Shown one piece after another: positions 1-7,649 of a stretch of 64,000 nt of DNA (the stretch's first letter is position 1; each line of letters begins with the position of its first letter). The translations under genes and the position numbers were made by a program. The notes below the pieces were generated by a model. The model was not told the origin of the DNA and made no database searches. It worked only from the letters and a program-made list of their open reading frames with translations. This stretch comes from Candidatus Gastranaerophilales bacterium (GTDB taxonomy: Bacteria > Cyanobacteriota > Vampirovibrionia > Gastranaerophilales > Gastranaerophilaceae): positions 62,001 through 126,000 of the forward strand of contig CALVEL010000001.1 of NCBI GenBank assembly GCA_944326565.1, given 5' to 3'.

Positions 1-179
1 CAAAAAGCCTGTAATCATATATATATTACTTAAAGTCAGATGTTCCAGGAACATAATTCCTCCATACACAATCACCTTACAACAAAAACAAATTCATCTA
101 AACAATTGATTACAAATTTGAAACATTTCTATAAGATGCATATAAGCAGAGAAATTCCAAAGAATACGGAAATTTTAAT

Positions 180-1067
180 ATGGGGAGAACAGACTTGGCA
201 AGAGTAAAGACTAATACAAAACTAAAACCGGTGAAAAAAGCGGATTTGCAAGTTGTAAAACCGGTTAAGACTACAAAATACAGTGATATTGATTTGAATA
301 ACTGGAAAGCATATGAGCATGTAAAAACAGATACTTTGTGGGAATTTCCGACAAGACTAAAAGAACATGGACATTCAAATGAATATCATGGCAATTATAT
401 TCCTCAAATTGCTCAACAGTTGTATGAAAGATTTACTAAAAAGAATGATATAGTATTGGATTTATTCTTTGGCTCTGGCACCTCAGGTATTGAGGCTATA
501 AATATGGGACGGCGCTGTATTGGGGTTGAGTTAAAAGATGAATTAGCAGAAAAAGTTTCTGAAAAATTCACCCCGAAACAACTAGTAACAGATGTAAGAA
601 TAATATGTGCGGATTCTGCCTCTGATGAGGTTAGAGATAAAATTCAAGCAGGGCTGGAAATTATGGGAGAAGACAAAGCTCAATTTTTAATTCTTCATCC
701 GCCATATGACGATATAATTAAGTTTTCGGATAAAAAAGAGGATTTGTCTAATTGTGCCTCAACAGAGGAATTTTACGATTTATTCGCAAAAGTAGCCAAA
801 AATGGTTACGATAAATTGGAAAAGGGCAGATTTGCCGCATTGATAATCGGGGACAGTTATAAAAATTCCGAAGTTCAGCCTTTAGGTTTTGAATGCATGG
901 CTAGAATGATGAATTTAGGTTTCAGGCTGAAAGGCATAATTGTAAAAGATATCCAAGGTAATGAAAGAGCTAAAGGCAAGACTGCAAACTTATGGCGGTA
1001 TCGTGCTTTAGCTGGCGGATTTTTCATTTTTAAACATGAATATGTAATGATTTTTCAAAAAGTATAA
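180..1067 (+). CDS. Orphan DNA N4/N6-type methyltransferase
   Basis: Likely an S-adenosylmethionine-dependent DNA methyltransferase of the N4-cytosine/N6-adenine group. The SAM-binding motif FGSGT lies at about residues 97-101 and is followed by the acidic strand end IGVEL. The catalytic motif reads HPPY at about 173-176, where most relatives have D/N/S-PPY. The order, SAM motif before PPY motif, is seen directly. There is no neighbouring endonuclease or specificity subunit, so it looks like an orphan enzyme; its target cannot be read from sequence. The first 40 residues are Lys-rich and may bind DNA. Its stop lies 12 bases before the start codon of the next reading frame, which enters a G12 tract. 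Confidence 0.8.
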   Translation: MGRTDLARVKTNTKLKPVKKADLQVVKPVKTTKYSDIDLNNWKAYEHVKTDTLWEFPTRLKEHGHSNEYHGNYIPQIAQQLYERFTKKNDIVLDLFFGSGTSGIEAINMGRRCIGVELKDELAEKVSEKFTPKQLVTDVRIICADSASDEVRDKIQAGLEIMGEDKAQFLILHPPYDDIIKFSDKKEDLSNCASTEEFYDLFAKVAKNGYDKLEKGRFAALIIGDSYKNSEVQPLGFECMARMMNLGFRLKGIIVKDIQGNERAKGKTANLWRYRALAGGFFIFKHEYVMIFQKV

Positions 1068-1101
1068 AGGAGCTGGAAATGCAGGCTATGATTGAAATTC
1101 T

Positions 1102-1113
1102 GGGGGGGGGGGG
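1102..1113 (+). repeat. G12 homopolymer tract 1 (G12-CACCCG)
   Basis: Twelve consecutive G residues followed by CACCCG. The tract lies eight codons into a reading frame that starts at ATG 1079, preceded by AAAGGAG. With 12 Gs that frame stops at 1124; with 11 Gs it would run into the prepilin-like frame and add 45 residues to its N-terminus. The same G12-CACCCG motif occurs at 13509 and 34494. Confidence 0.95.
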
Positions 1114-1214
1114 CACCCGAAAATAAGCTCCTGAGTGGTAGAAAAATAAACCGATTGCATACTGACTATAAAAATGGTAAAATGAATATTATATTAGGTA
1201 ATAAAGAGGTCAGT

Positions 1215-1829
1215 ATGAAAAAAGCATTTACAATGGCAGAAGTATTAATTACTTTGGGAATTATAGGTATTGTTGCTGCAATGACAATGCCAATGATTAT
1301 AAGTAAAGCCGAAAGAATGATTTTAGCCCAGCAGTTTAAGAAGATGTATGCAAATCTTTCTAATGCAATTAATTTAGTATCAGAAAAATATGGTGGTTCT
1401 TACGAATGCTATAATACATCATATGGTAATTACCATACTGCGGATTGTAAAGTTTTTTGGAGTGAAATGATCTCACAAATGAATATAGTTCACAGTTGTT
1501 ACCCAGGGGTAGCTGGTTGTCGACCTACTTATAAAACAAAAGCGGAAGTATTATCATTAGGTGGAAATGTAAAAAATACAGCTTGTACAATGAATGTATC
1601 AGGAAAAGTTTATTACCTCACAGATGGTTCAATGATAGCTTTCCAAAATACAGATGTATTTTTTGTAATTGATATAAATGGTAAAAAAGGTCCTAATAGA
1701 TGGGGTTACGATGTTTTTTATATGAATTTAAATAAAAAAAATCAGTTGGTAAATGTAGTGCCTATTGATTTTATTTGTGCGATGAAAGAAAAAGGTGGTA
1801 TGTATGTAGAAGAGATGCTGAGGGAATAA
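1215..1829 (+). CDS. Prepilin-like protein (type IV pilin/pseudopilin family), member 1
   Basis: A 204-residue secreted pilin-like protein. It opens with MKKA|FTMAEVLITLGIIGIVAAMTMP, a class III prepilin signal in which a peptidase would cut before Phe and leave a hydrophobic helix with Glu at position 5. Ala rather than Gly precedes the cleavage site. The remainder is a Cys-containing globular domain with a GKKGPNRWGYDVF stretch that recurs in the other family members here. This start is chosen because AAAGAGG lies five bases upstream; a longer form starting at 1079 would need the G tract to lose one base. It probably serves as a minor pilin or pseudopilin for the pil machinery encoded elsewhere in the window. 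Confidence 0.85.
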   Translation: MKKAFTMAEVLITLGIIGIVAAMTMPMIISKAERMILAQQFKKMYANLSNAINLVSEKYGGSYECYNTSYGNYHTADCKVFWSEMISQMNIVHSCYPGVAGCRPTYKTKAEVLSLGGNVKNTACTMNVSGKVYYLTDGSMIAFQNTDVFFVIDINGKKGPNRWGYDVFYMNLNKKNQLVNVVPIDFICAMKEKGGMYVEEMLRE

Positions 1830-2188
1830 AAATTTTAATTAAAATCTACATCATTTAACGGATAAAAAATATAAAAAAATAGTTTATTCTAAACTTGGAA
1901 ATATCGTACAATGACAACTTCTTAAAGAAAATAAATTTACAGGCATGGCGAAGTCATGGGATTTTTTCTTATTATTACAAATTGTTACCAACGTTTAAGA
2001 AATATTAAAATGGCTGAAATCATGTCCTCATCATGGTTTTGGAGAAGTTGGAATAAGGGGAGGTATTTCAAAAAACAAAATAGTTGTCCGCTATAAAGGT
2101 ATAGAGTACAATTAATTTATATTCAATTGATTGTAATCTTTTATGGGGGATATACAATCAAAATTTCTTGTAAAAGGGTAAGATAATT
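1830..2188. other. Intergenic stretch without a supported gene
   Basis: No convincing gene is seen here. A short plus-strand frame ending near 2115 reads KWLKSCPHHGFGEVGIRG and continues for about 15 residues to a stop, but it has no start codon with a ribosome site. It may be a remnant of a lost gene. The last part supplies the ribosome site region of yggS. Confidence 0.4.
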
Positions 2189-2851
2189 ATGCAATTTAAG
2201 GTAAAAGAGAATCTTTCACGCATACAAGAAGAAATTGCACCTTATACACCAAATATTATTGCAGTGACAAAGTATTTTGACGAAGAAGCGATGTTTGCAG
2301 CTTATCAGGCTGGCATGCGTGATTTCGCAGAATCCCGTACAATAGAGGCAATCGAAAAAATAAACAGGCTTCCTGCAGATATGAGAAAAAATTCAACATT
2401 CCATTTTATAGGGCATCTTCAGTCCAATAAAGTTAAAAAGACAGTTGAAAATTTTGATTATATCCATTCGGTTGATTCTTTAAAACTTGCAGAATTAATT
2501 TCTCAGGCAGCAAAAGCACAAGGAAAAATACAAAAAATTTTGCTTCAGTTGAATAATGCAAACGAAGTCCAAAAATTTGGTTTTTCAAAAGAGGAGTTAT
2601 TCAATGCTTTTGCACAGATACAAAATCTTGAGAATATAGAAATTGCAGGTCTTATGAATATGACACCTCTTGGTGCGGATGACAAAACTCTGTATGAATT
2701 GTTTACAGATGTTGCAAACACAAAACTTGAATTGGAAAAACAATTTAATTATCCTCTCAAGGAACTGTCAATGGGGATGAGTCAAGATTATAAAATAGCT
2801 GCAAAGTGCGGTGCAACAATGCTAAGAATAGGTAGAAAGTTATTCAGTTAA
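2189..2851 (+). CDS. yggS: YggS-family PLP-binding protein
   Basis: A 220-residue member of the YggS/PROSC (PLPBP) family, a single-domain TIM-barrel protein that carries pyridoxal phosphate and buffers cellular PLP; it has no known catalytic activity. The PLP lysine is expected at about residue 28 in AVTKYF, and the family signatures FHFIGHLQSNK, HSVDS and LSMGMSQD are present, although the usual final stretch MRIGRAIFG is here LRIGRKLF. Length is typical. It directly precedes sepF, a pairing found in cyanobacteria and Gram-positive bacteria, which links it to the division locus. Confidence 0.93.
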   Translation: MQFKVKENLSRIQEEIAPYTPNIIAVTKYFDEEAMFAAYQAGMRDFAESRTIEAIEKINRLPADMRKNSTFHFIGHLQSNKVKKTVENFDYIHSVDSLKLAELISQAAKAQGKIQKILLQLNNANEVQKFGFSKEELFNAFAQIQNLENIEIAGLMNMTPLGADDKTLYELFTDVANTKLELEKQFNYPLKELSMGMSQDYKIAAKCGATMLRIGRKLFS

Positions 2852-2883
2852 GTAAGATAAATTAAATAAACGGAGGAAAAACG

Positions 2884-3390
2884 GTGGCGATTGTAACAGA
2901 CAAAATTAAATCAGTAGTTGATTTTTTGGTAAAAGGTTTTGAGCCTAGAGAGACAATATTTGATGATATGGTAGAAGATGATATGGATGGTAATTATGAA
3001 GTGCAAGACAATCTTGCAATAGATCCAGCATATTCATATCAACCGAAAGTTGAAAAAACTCAAGATTTGAAAGTTGTTAATCATCCAAACTATAGAGGTT
3101 ATGAAGTAAGAATTATGGAACCTCGTTCTTTTGATGATGCTGCTCAAATTGTTCAAAATTTAAAAGATAGACAAACAATCGTACTAAATCTTCATTTACT
3201 AGATAAAGAACAGTCTCAAAGAACTATCGACTTTGTCTGTGGTGCAGCTCATGCTTTGAATGGTAAACCGCAAAAAGTTGGTGATTTGGTATTTGTTTTC
3301 ACTCCGAGTAATGTAACTTTGTCTGTTGATATCAACGCTAACCAAAATAAATTTAATGATTCATTGTGGAGAGCTCCACTACAACAATAA
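2884..3390 (+). CDS. sepF: Cell division protein SepF
   Basis: SepF tethers FtsZ filaments to the membrane and aligns them. The N-terminal segment (about 1-20) can form the amphipathic membrane helix, residues 20-65 are an acidic linker, and the C-terminal domain from about residue 65 has the SepF core (YEVRIMEPRSFDDAAQIVQNLKD, then VLNLHLLD and DFVCGAAHAL). The start is GTG with GGAGG upstream. FtsZ is encoded at 12.2 kb; FtsA is not in this window, consistent with the SepF-based membrane anchoring typical of cyanobacteria-like lineages. A hairpin terminator follows at 3430. Confidence 0.93.
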   Translation: MAIVTDKIKSVVDFLVKGFEPRETIFDDMVEDDMDGNYEVQDNLAIDPAYSYQPKVEKTQDLKVVNHPNYRGYEVRIMEPRSFDDAAQIVQNLKDRQTIVLNLHLLDKEQSQRTIDFVCGAAHALNGKPQKVGDLVFVFTPSNVTLSVDINANQNKFNDSLWRAPLQQ

Positions 3391-3429
3391 GGTCTGTTCG
3401 TAATAAATATAATGAGAAGAGGATAGTTT

Positions 3430-3466
3430 AAGAAAGACGGCTGTATGAAAGTCGTCTTTCTTTTAT
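3430..3466 (+). terminator. Rho-independent terminator after sepF
   Basis: AAGAAAGACGGC pairs with GTCGTCTTTCTT (one G-U pair) around a nine-base loop, and the second arm runs into a T-rich tail. It would end the yggS-sepF transcript. Confidence 0.85.
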
Positions 3467-3681
3467 ACTATAAAACTTTATTTTGCCCAATATAAGCGCC
3501 TTATAGTATTTATATTTAAATAAATTCCCTTTTTAGTATATTTTATAACTTTTTTGACTTTTATCAAATAATCATTATTAAAAATAAAAAAGCCATCCAA
3601 ATAGAGGATTTTTTTTTATGAAAGTACGTCAAACTGTAAATATAGCCGTATAATCATGAAAAAGCAACAGAGGTAGTAGTT

Positions 3682-4380
3682 ATGAAAATAAATGGCGGAA
3701 TACGTTATTATGAAAGAGGTATAGATCTATCAATCCGTGCCATGCAGGTGCAGACCGAATTGATGTCAATATCTAATGAAAACGTAAACGGTTTTGATAA
3801 AGTTGGATATCAGCGCCAAGAGCCTATAGTCTCTTCTTTTTCAGAATTTATCGGCGTGCATGGGATTTCAAAAACTACCGATACTAAAGTCGGAAGAATT
3901 ACTATGTCTTCAAACCCTCTTGATTTTGCGATAGCAAAAGAGGGGTATTTTCAAACAGAAGGTGATGATGGTGTTCGTTTAACTCGTGATGGCAGATTTA
4001 AGTTGGATAAAGAGGGAAACCTTTTAACTCTTGATGATAGACGTGTACTTTCAAATGCAGGTATGCCTATTAAATTACCTTTAGTTCCTGAAAAATTGGA
4101 AGATATAAAAGTGGATGATCACGGACTTGTATCAGTGTTCAATAAAGATACTTATAAAATGGAAATTGCAGCCAATATAGGTGTGGTCGATGCTAACGGC
4201 GTAATTATAATGGATCCTGAAATTAAACAGGGATACAATGAGTTTTCAAATGTGTCTTTGCAAAACGAATTTATTGCAATGATGCCCGTAATCAGAAACT
4301 TTGAAGCAAACAGGCAATTGTTTATGATTCAGAACCAGAATTTACAAAAAGTTATTTCACAATTAGGTTCAACTTCATAA
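3682..4380 (+). CDS. Flagellar basal-body rod protein, FlgF/FlgG family
   Basis: A 232-residue rod protein of the FlgF/FlgG family, part of the axial rod crossing the periplasm. The N-terminal helix region contains MSISNENVNGFDKVGYQRQ, equivalent to the rod-protein signature NNLANvnTtGFK. The central domain has PLDFAIAKEGYF and LTRDGRFKLDKEGNLLT, typical of FlgF/FlgG. The C-terminus (FEANRQLFMIQNQNLQKVISQLG) is the conserved coiled segment. It is slightly shorter than classical FlgG, so whether it is the proximal (FlgF) or distal (FlgG) rod subunit cannot be decided. It is first in a four-gene rod cluster. Confidence 0.85.
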   Translation: MKINGGIRYYERGIDLSIRAMQVQTELMSISNENVNGFDKVGYQRQEPIVSSFSEFIGVHGISKTTDTKVGRITMSSNPLDFAIAKEGYFQTEGDDGVRLTRDGRFKLDKEGNLLTLDDRRVLSNAGMPIKLPLVPEKLEDIKVDDHGLVSVFNKDTYKMEIAANIGVVDANGVIIMDPEIKQGYNEFSNVSLQNEFIAMMPVIRNFEANRQLFMIQNQNLQKVISQLGSTS

Positions 4381-4402
4381 ATAAGTAAAAAAGGATAGTA
4401 TT

Positions 4403-5116
4403 ATGCACAATTTACAAGGAATTATAAGAAGAAGCGTAAACAATGTGACAAATCAATGGGAACGACTGGGATATGTCGCAAATGATTTGGCCAACTTCAA
4501 TACACATGGGTATAAATCCGTAAGATTTGAGCAAATGCTTGATGAAGACGGATATTTGACAGGTGCAATAAGAACAGACCATAGAGACGGTTCGGTGCAA
4601 ATTACAAGCAACCCTTATGATGTTGCGATAAAAGGACCGGGATTTATTCCGGTAGTATCACCAAGAGGTGAAGTGCAATATACACGTGACGGTTCCTTTA
4701 AACAAGGTAAAGACGGATATTTGGTCACAAATGATGATTGGATTGTAGGTGAAGGGATTAAACTCCCGACAAACTGCTATAAATTCCATATCAAACCTAA
4801 TGGAGACGTGATTGCTTATGATGCAGTTGATTCTCCGGGTAAGAAATTGGGTAATATTCCTCTTGTGCAATTTGATAATCCAGAAGGGCTTGAGCAAGGC
4901 GGATTGAATAAACTTGTACCGACAGAGGAATCTGGTGAAGCAAGGCTTGTAAAAGATCATGAATATTTTGCGCAAAATAACTTAGAAAATTCAAACGTAA
5001 ATATCTACGATAATGTAAGCACAATGTTGAGATTAAACGCCTCAATGCTTGCCAGTACCAGATTGATGAAAGTCGTAGATGATATGTATAACAAGTCAAT
5101 AAACATAAGAGAATAA
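4403..5116 (+). CDS. Flagellar basal-body rod protein, second FlgF/FlgG family member
   Basis: A 237-residue paralogue of the preceding gene. The rod signature appears as NDLANFNTHGYKSVRFEQ near residue 30, followed by PYDVAIKGPGFIPV and YTRDGSFKQGKDGYLVT. The C-terminal helix ends in STRLMKVVDDMYNKSINIRE. It has AAGGATAG upstream of ATG and follows its neighbour by 22 bases, so the two are probably co-transcribed. Together the pair would supply the FlgF- and FlgG-type rod subunits; the assignment within the pair is not certain. Confidence 0.85.
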   Translation: MHNLQGIIRRSVNNVTNQWERLGYVANDLANFNTHGYKSVRFEQMLDEDGYLTGAIRTDHRDGSVQITSNPYDVAIKGPGFIPVVSPRGEVQYTRDGSFKQGKDGYLVTNDDWIVGEGIKLPTNCYKFHIKPNGDVIAYDAVDSPGKKLGNIPLVQFDNPEGLEQGGLNKLVPTEESGEARLVKDHEYFAQNNLENSNVNIYDNVSTMLRLNASMLASTRLMKVVDDMYNKSINIRE

Positions 5117-5158
5117 CAGGTCGATAGAATTTAATTAAAAAGGAACGAAAGGACTAAA

Positions 5159-5506
5159 ATGTTTACATCACTGGATCATATAGGAAGAGTCGGATTAATG
5201 ATGGACTTGATAACACAAAGACAAGTCGCATTAGGCTCTAATCTTGCAAATATGGATACACCGGGCTATGTAAGACGAGATATCGATTTTGCTGAATACT
5301 TAGGATCAATGAATAGTCCTTTGGAAACAAAATTGTCAGAACGACTTGGTGCATCTGCGGTAATTTCTCAAAGAACTTATGAAGAAATAAGACCGGATAA
5401 AGAATTGATGGAATTACAGCACAATGCACTTCTATATACTATGGCGACAAGACGTATGTCAAATATAATTACAGAAATGAAAACAGTAATAAATGTAGGT
5501 AAGTAA
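5159..5506 (+). CDS. flgB: Flagellar basal-body rod protein FlgB
   Basis: A 115-residue proximal rod protein. The N-terminal segment has VALGSNLANMDTPGYVRRDIDF, the FlgB form of the rod motif, and the C-terminal helix carries LMELQHNALLYTMATRRMSNIITEMKTVI. It is a little shorter than typical FlgB. It is followed by flgC after 51 bases, the usual order. fliE, which often follows flgC, is absent here. Confidence 0.93.
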   Translation: MFTSLDHIGRVGLMMDLITQRQVALGSNLANMDTPGYVRRDIDFAEYLGSMNSPLETKLSERLGASAVISQRTYEEIRPDKELMELQHNALLYTMATRRMSNIITEMKTVINVGK

Positions 5507-5557
5507 TAACTAATTCTGCAAAATTGTAGAATAAAAAAGAACAGGAGCATAAAAATT

Positions 5558-6001
5558 ATGAGTCTTATGGGTTCAATGGATATAGGTCAAAGAGCACTCC
5601 GTACACACGGTCTGCGACTTGACGTGCATTCAAGAAACATGGCAAACATTGATACGCCAAATTATGTGAGACGTATTCCTGTTTTGAATGCAACTGAAGA
5701 AATTTCATTCCATGGCTTGTTAAATGAAATGAAAGAAGATGTCTTTGGTGTCGGAACTCTGCCACTATTGCAGGGTGGTGTTGTTTTTAACGGTTGTATA
5801 GAAGATCCGACAATGGGGGAAAAAATTTATAAACCAGGACATCCAGACGCGGATGAAAATGGGTATATAAGGGCTTCAAATGTAAACCCGATGGTAGAAA
5901 TGGCGGATGCGATAATGGCTCAAAGGGCTTACGAAGCGAACTTGGCGCTTGTGAATATAACGAAATCAATGGCACAGCGCGCAACAGAAATCGGAAGATA
6001 G
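5558..6001 (+). CDS. flgC: Flagellar basal-body rod protein FlgC
   Basis: A 147-residue proximal rod protein. Residues 1-40 contain LRLDVHSRNMANIDTPNYVRR, and the C-terminus contains NPMVEMADAIMAQRAYEANL, the strongly conserved FlgC/FlgG-type end. A ribosome site AACAGGAG precedes the ATG. It is the last gene of the flagellar cluster; a terminator follows at once. Confidence 0.94.
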   Translation: MSLMGSMDIGQRALRTHGLRLDVHSRNMANIDTPNYVRRIPVLNATEEISFHGLLNEMKEDVFGVGTLPLLQGGVVFNGCIEDPTMGEKIYKPGHPDADENGYIRASNVNPMVEMADAIMAQRAYEANLALVNITKSMAQRATEIGR

Positions 6002-6006
6002 TTTTG

Positions 6007-6034
6007 AAAAAGGCGGTTTTTATATTCGCCTTTT
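6007..6034 (+). terminator. Rho-independent terminator after flgC
   Basis: AAAAAGGCG pairs with CGCCTTTT across a short AT-rich loop, with a T run within the second arm. It ends the flagellar rod cluster. Confidence 0.7.
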
Positions 6035-6089
6035 ATGTATATTAATATCTGAAGTTTTTATTATGGCTTTTTATATAGAAACTATAAAT

Positions 6090-6407
6090 TTAGTCAGCCT
6101 TTTTTATTATTAGGAGATTATCTTCGACAGAAAGATTTAACTTGTCTGTATCCGGGTTGATTTCCAAAAGTTCTAGAATTGAATTTGGCATATATAGACC
6201 ATAACTTGAGTTCTTTTTGCTCAGAGGTCGTACAAGATATTTTTCATAGTCAGGATTTTCAGGGAAAATTTCTTGAATATATAAAATTTTGTTTTTAATT
6301 TTAAATTGAACTTTTGATTTTTCAGGATTTAGTCCAAGCAGTTTAATAATAGCCTTTGGTATAATAAGCAGCCAGCCGTTGCCTCTTTCTGTAAGTGTTT
6401 TTATCAT
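6090..6407 (-). CDS. Tandem AbrB/SpoVT-like DNA-binding protein
   Basis: A 105-residue protein made of two similar halves. The first (about 5-45) reads ERGNGWLLIIPKAIIKLLGL, then KVQFKIKNKILYIQE; the second (about 60-103) reads KKNSSYGLYMPNSILELLEI, then KLNLSVEDNLLIIKKA. Both match the swapped-hairpin AbrB pattern (a strand ending in IPK or MPN, a helix, then two strands). AbrB domains normally dimerise, so a fused pair may act as a single-chain dimer. It probably regulates transcription, but no antitoxin partner toxin is seen beside it. Confidence 0.6.
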   Translation of the reverse strand: MIKTLTERGNGWLLIIPKAIIKLLGLNPEKSKVQFKIKNKILYIQEIFPENPDYEKYLVRPLSKKNSSYGLYMPNSILELLEINPDTDKLNLSVEDNLLIIKKAD

Positions 6408-6503
6408 GAAATTACCTTAATTTATGTCCTATTGATTTATATTATTAAGGTATGTTATAGTAATTTGTATGCACTAATGATATACTAAATGTGGGTATAA
6501 AAT

Positions 6504-6842
6504 ATGTATAAAAAACTTATAAGTATAGATTTAGACGGAGTATTAAATGAGTACAACGGTAATTTTAATGAAAAAGAAATTCCCCAAATAAAAGCGGGAG
6601 CTTATGAATTTTTGAAAAATTTGTCTGAAAATTTTCGGATAGAAATTTTTACTACGAGAGAAAAAACATTAACCCAAAAATGGTTAAAAGATAATAACTT
6701 GCAAGATTTTGTAGAAGATGTAACTAATGTAAAAAACTCTTTTACAAGTGTTTTTTTAGATGATAGAGCTATTAATTTTGCGGGGGATTATGAATCTGCC
6801 AAAACTGCGATAAAAAAATTTATACCATACTGGAAAAAATAA
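6504..6842 (+). CDS. HAD-superfamily hydrolase-like protein
   Basis: A compact 112-residue HAD-fold protein. Motif I is SIDLDGVLNEYNG (DxDG), motif II falls at IEIFTTRE with Thr, and motif IV is the LDDRAINF acidic pair near residue 90. The short sequence leaves room for only a small cap. Relatives are phosphatases or nucleotidases of unknown substrate; the substrate here cannot be inferred. It is transcribed divergently from the AbrB-like gene across 96 bases. Confidence 0.75.
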   Translation: MYKKLISIDLDGVLNEYNGNFNEKEIPQIKAGAYEFLKNLSENFRIEIFTTREKTLTQKWLKDNNLQDFVEDVTNVKNSFTSVFLDDRAINFAGDYESAKTAIKKFIPYWKK

Positions 6843-6893
6843 AATAAAAAATCATTATATTTAAATGTAATCATTTACAATTTGTATTAAGCT

Positions 6894-7301
6894 TTAATAA
6901 TTTTCTTTATTCAAAATATTATTAATTATGAGTAGAATCAAATATGCAACTAACGTTATTAAAATAGGATAGAATGAGAAAGTATAAATAATCAGCATTA
7001 TACCAAGTAGTATTTTCCCTAATAAACATATAAATTTATTTTCGTAAATTTTATATTCTTTTTCAAAAAAATATAATGTTAATACCCTATTTTTGTTATA
7101 TATAACGAATAAATAATATGCTAGTGGTATTACTAAAACAAATATTGAAATCAGCATAACTAACAATGGTACACCCCAACCTACCATTCCCCAACTTTCG
7201 TCAACGAATACATATGCATAACTTAAAATAAATGACACTAAAACAACAAGCCAACTCCAAAAAGCATACATTTGTAAGAATTTAATACAGTTATTATTCA
7301 T
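6894..7301 (-). CDS. Small integral membrane protein, unknown function
   Basis: I do not recognise this 135-residue protein. It has four hydrophobic segments: about 15-32, 41-66 (GWGVPLLVMLISIFVLVIPLAYYLFVIY), 91-112 and 115-130. The segment between the second and third is charged (KNRVLTLYFFEKEYKIYENK). It stands alone between a HAD gene and the tRNA-Leu region. It could be an orphan membrane protein acquired with the nearby repeats, but there is no direct evidence for that. Confidence 0.5.
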   Translation of the reverse strand: MNNNCIKFLQMYAFWSWLVVLVSFILSYAYVFVDESWGMVGWGVPLLVMLISIFVLVIPLAYYLFVIYNKNRVLTLYFFEKEYKIYENKFICLLGKILLGIMLIIYTFSFYPILITLVAYLILLIINNILNKENY

Positions 7302-7348
7302 TGTTATTATTTAATCACCTCTAATTATATCTAATTAAATTTATATAA

Positions 7349-7367
7349 TTTGTCGTAGGCGGGACTT
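7349..7367. repeat. Partial copy of the tRNA-Leu 3' end
   Basis: GTCGTAGGCGGGACTTG here repeats the 3'-terminal part of the tRNA-Leu gene at 7570 in the same orientation, then diverges. The following ~130 bases are more GC-rich than the surroundings and contain GGATTTGC/GCAAATCC arms (about 7372 and 7480) and the palindrome TTGAACCTAAGGTTCAA. This looks like an attachment-site scar or a decayed tRNA copy. Confidence 0.55.
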
Positions 7368-7530
7368 GTCTTGGATTTGCTCCACGCTCGGAAAGTTTCG
7401 CTTTTTGAACCTAAGGTTCAATGCCGCTCAATTTCCTCGCTATCCAGACTAACTCCATTCTGTCGTGTCGTCCGTCCGCAAATCCGCTGAACCTGTTATT
7501 TTGCGTTTCGCGTCAATACCATCATACCAT

Positions 7531-7564
7531 AAAAAAGACCACAACAAAAGTTGTAGTCTTTTTT
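7531..7564 (-). terminator. Terminator downstream of tRNA-Leu
   Basis: On the plus strand AAAAAAGACCACAAC and GTTGTAGTCTTTTTT form a hairpin with a four-base AAAA loop and one bulged base. Read on the minus strand it follows the tRNA-Leu 3' end directly. Confidence 0.85.
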
Positions 7565-7565
7565 A

Positions 7566-7649
7566 TGGTGTCGTAGGCGGGACTTGAACCCGCACGGATC
7601 TCTCCACACGCCCCTCAAACGTGCGCGTATACCATTCCGCCACTACGAC
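7566..7649 (-). tRNA. tRNA-Leu (anticodon GAG)
   Basis: The minus strand folds as a class II tRNA. The acceptor stem is GTCGTAG with CTACGAC, the D arm is GCGGAATGGTATACGC, the anticodon arm is CACGT-TTGAGGG-GCGTG with anticodon GAG, there is a long variable arm, and the T arm contains GGTTCAAGTCC. CCA is encoded (7568 to 7566). It reads CUC/CUU leucine codons. Confidence 0.95.

Noticed and set aside
2019-2115. Short frame KSCPHHGFGEVGIRG in the 1.8-2.2 kb gap
   Set aside because: No start codon with ribosome site and too short to assign; kept only as a possible remnant.
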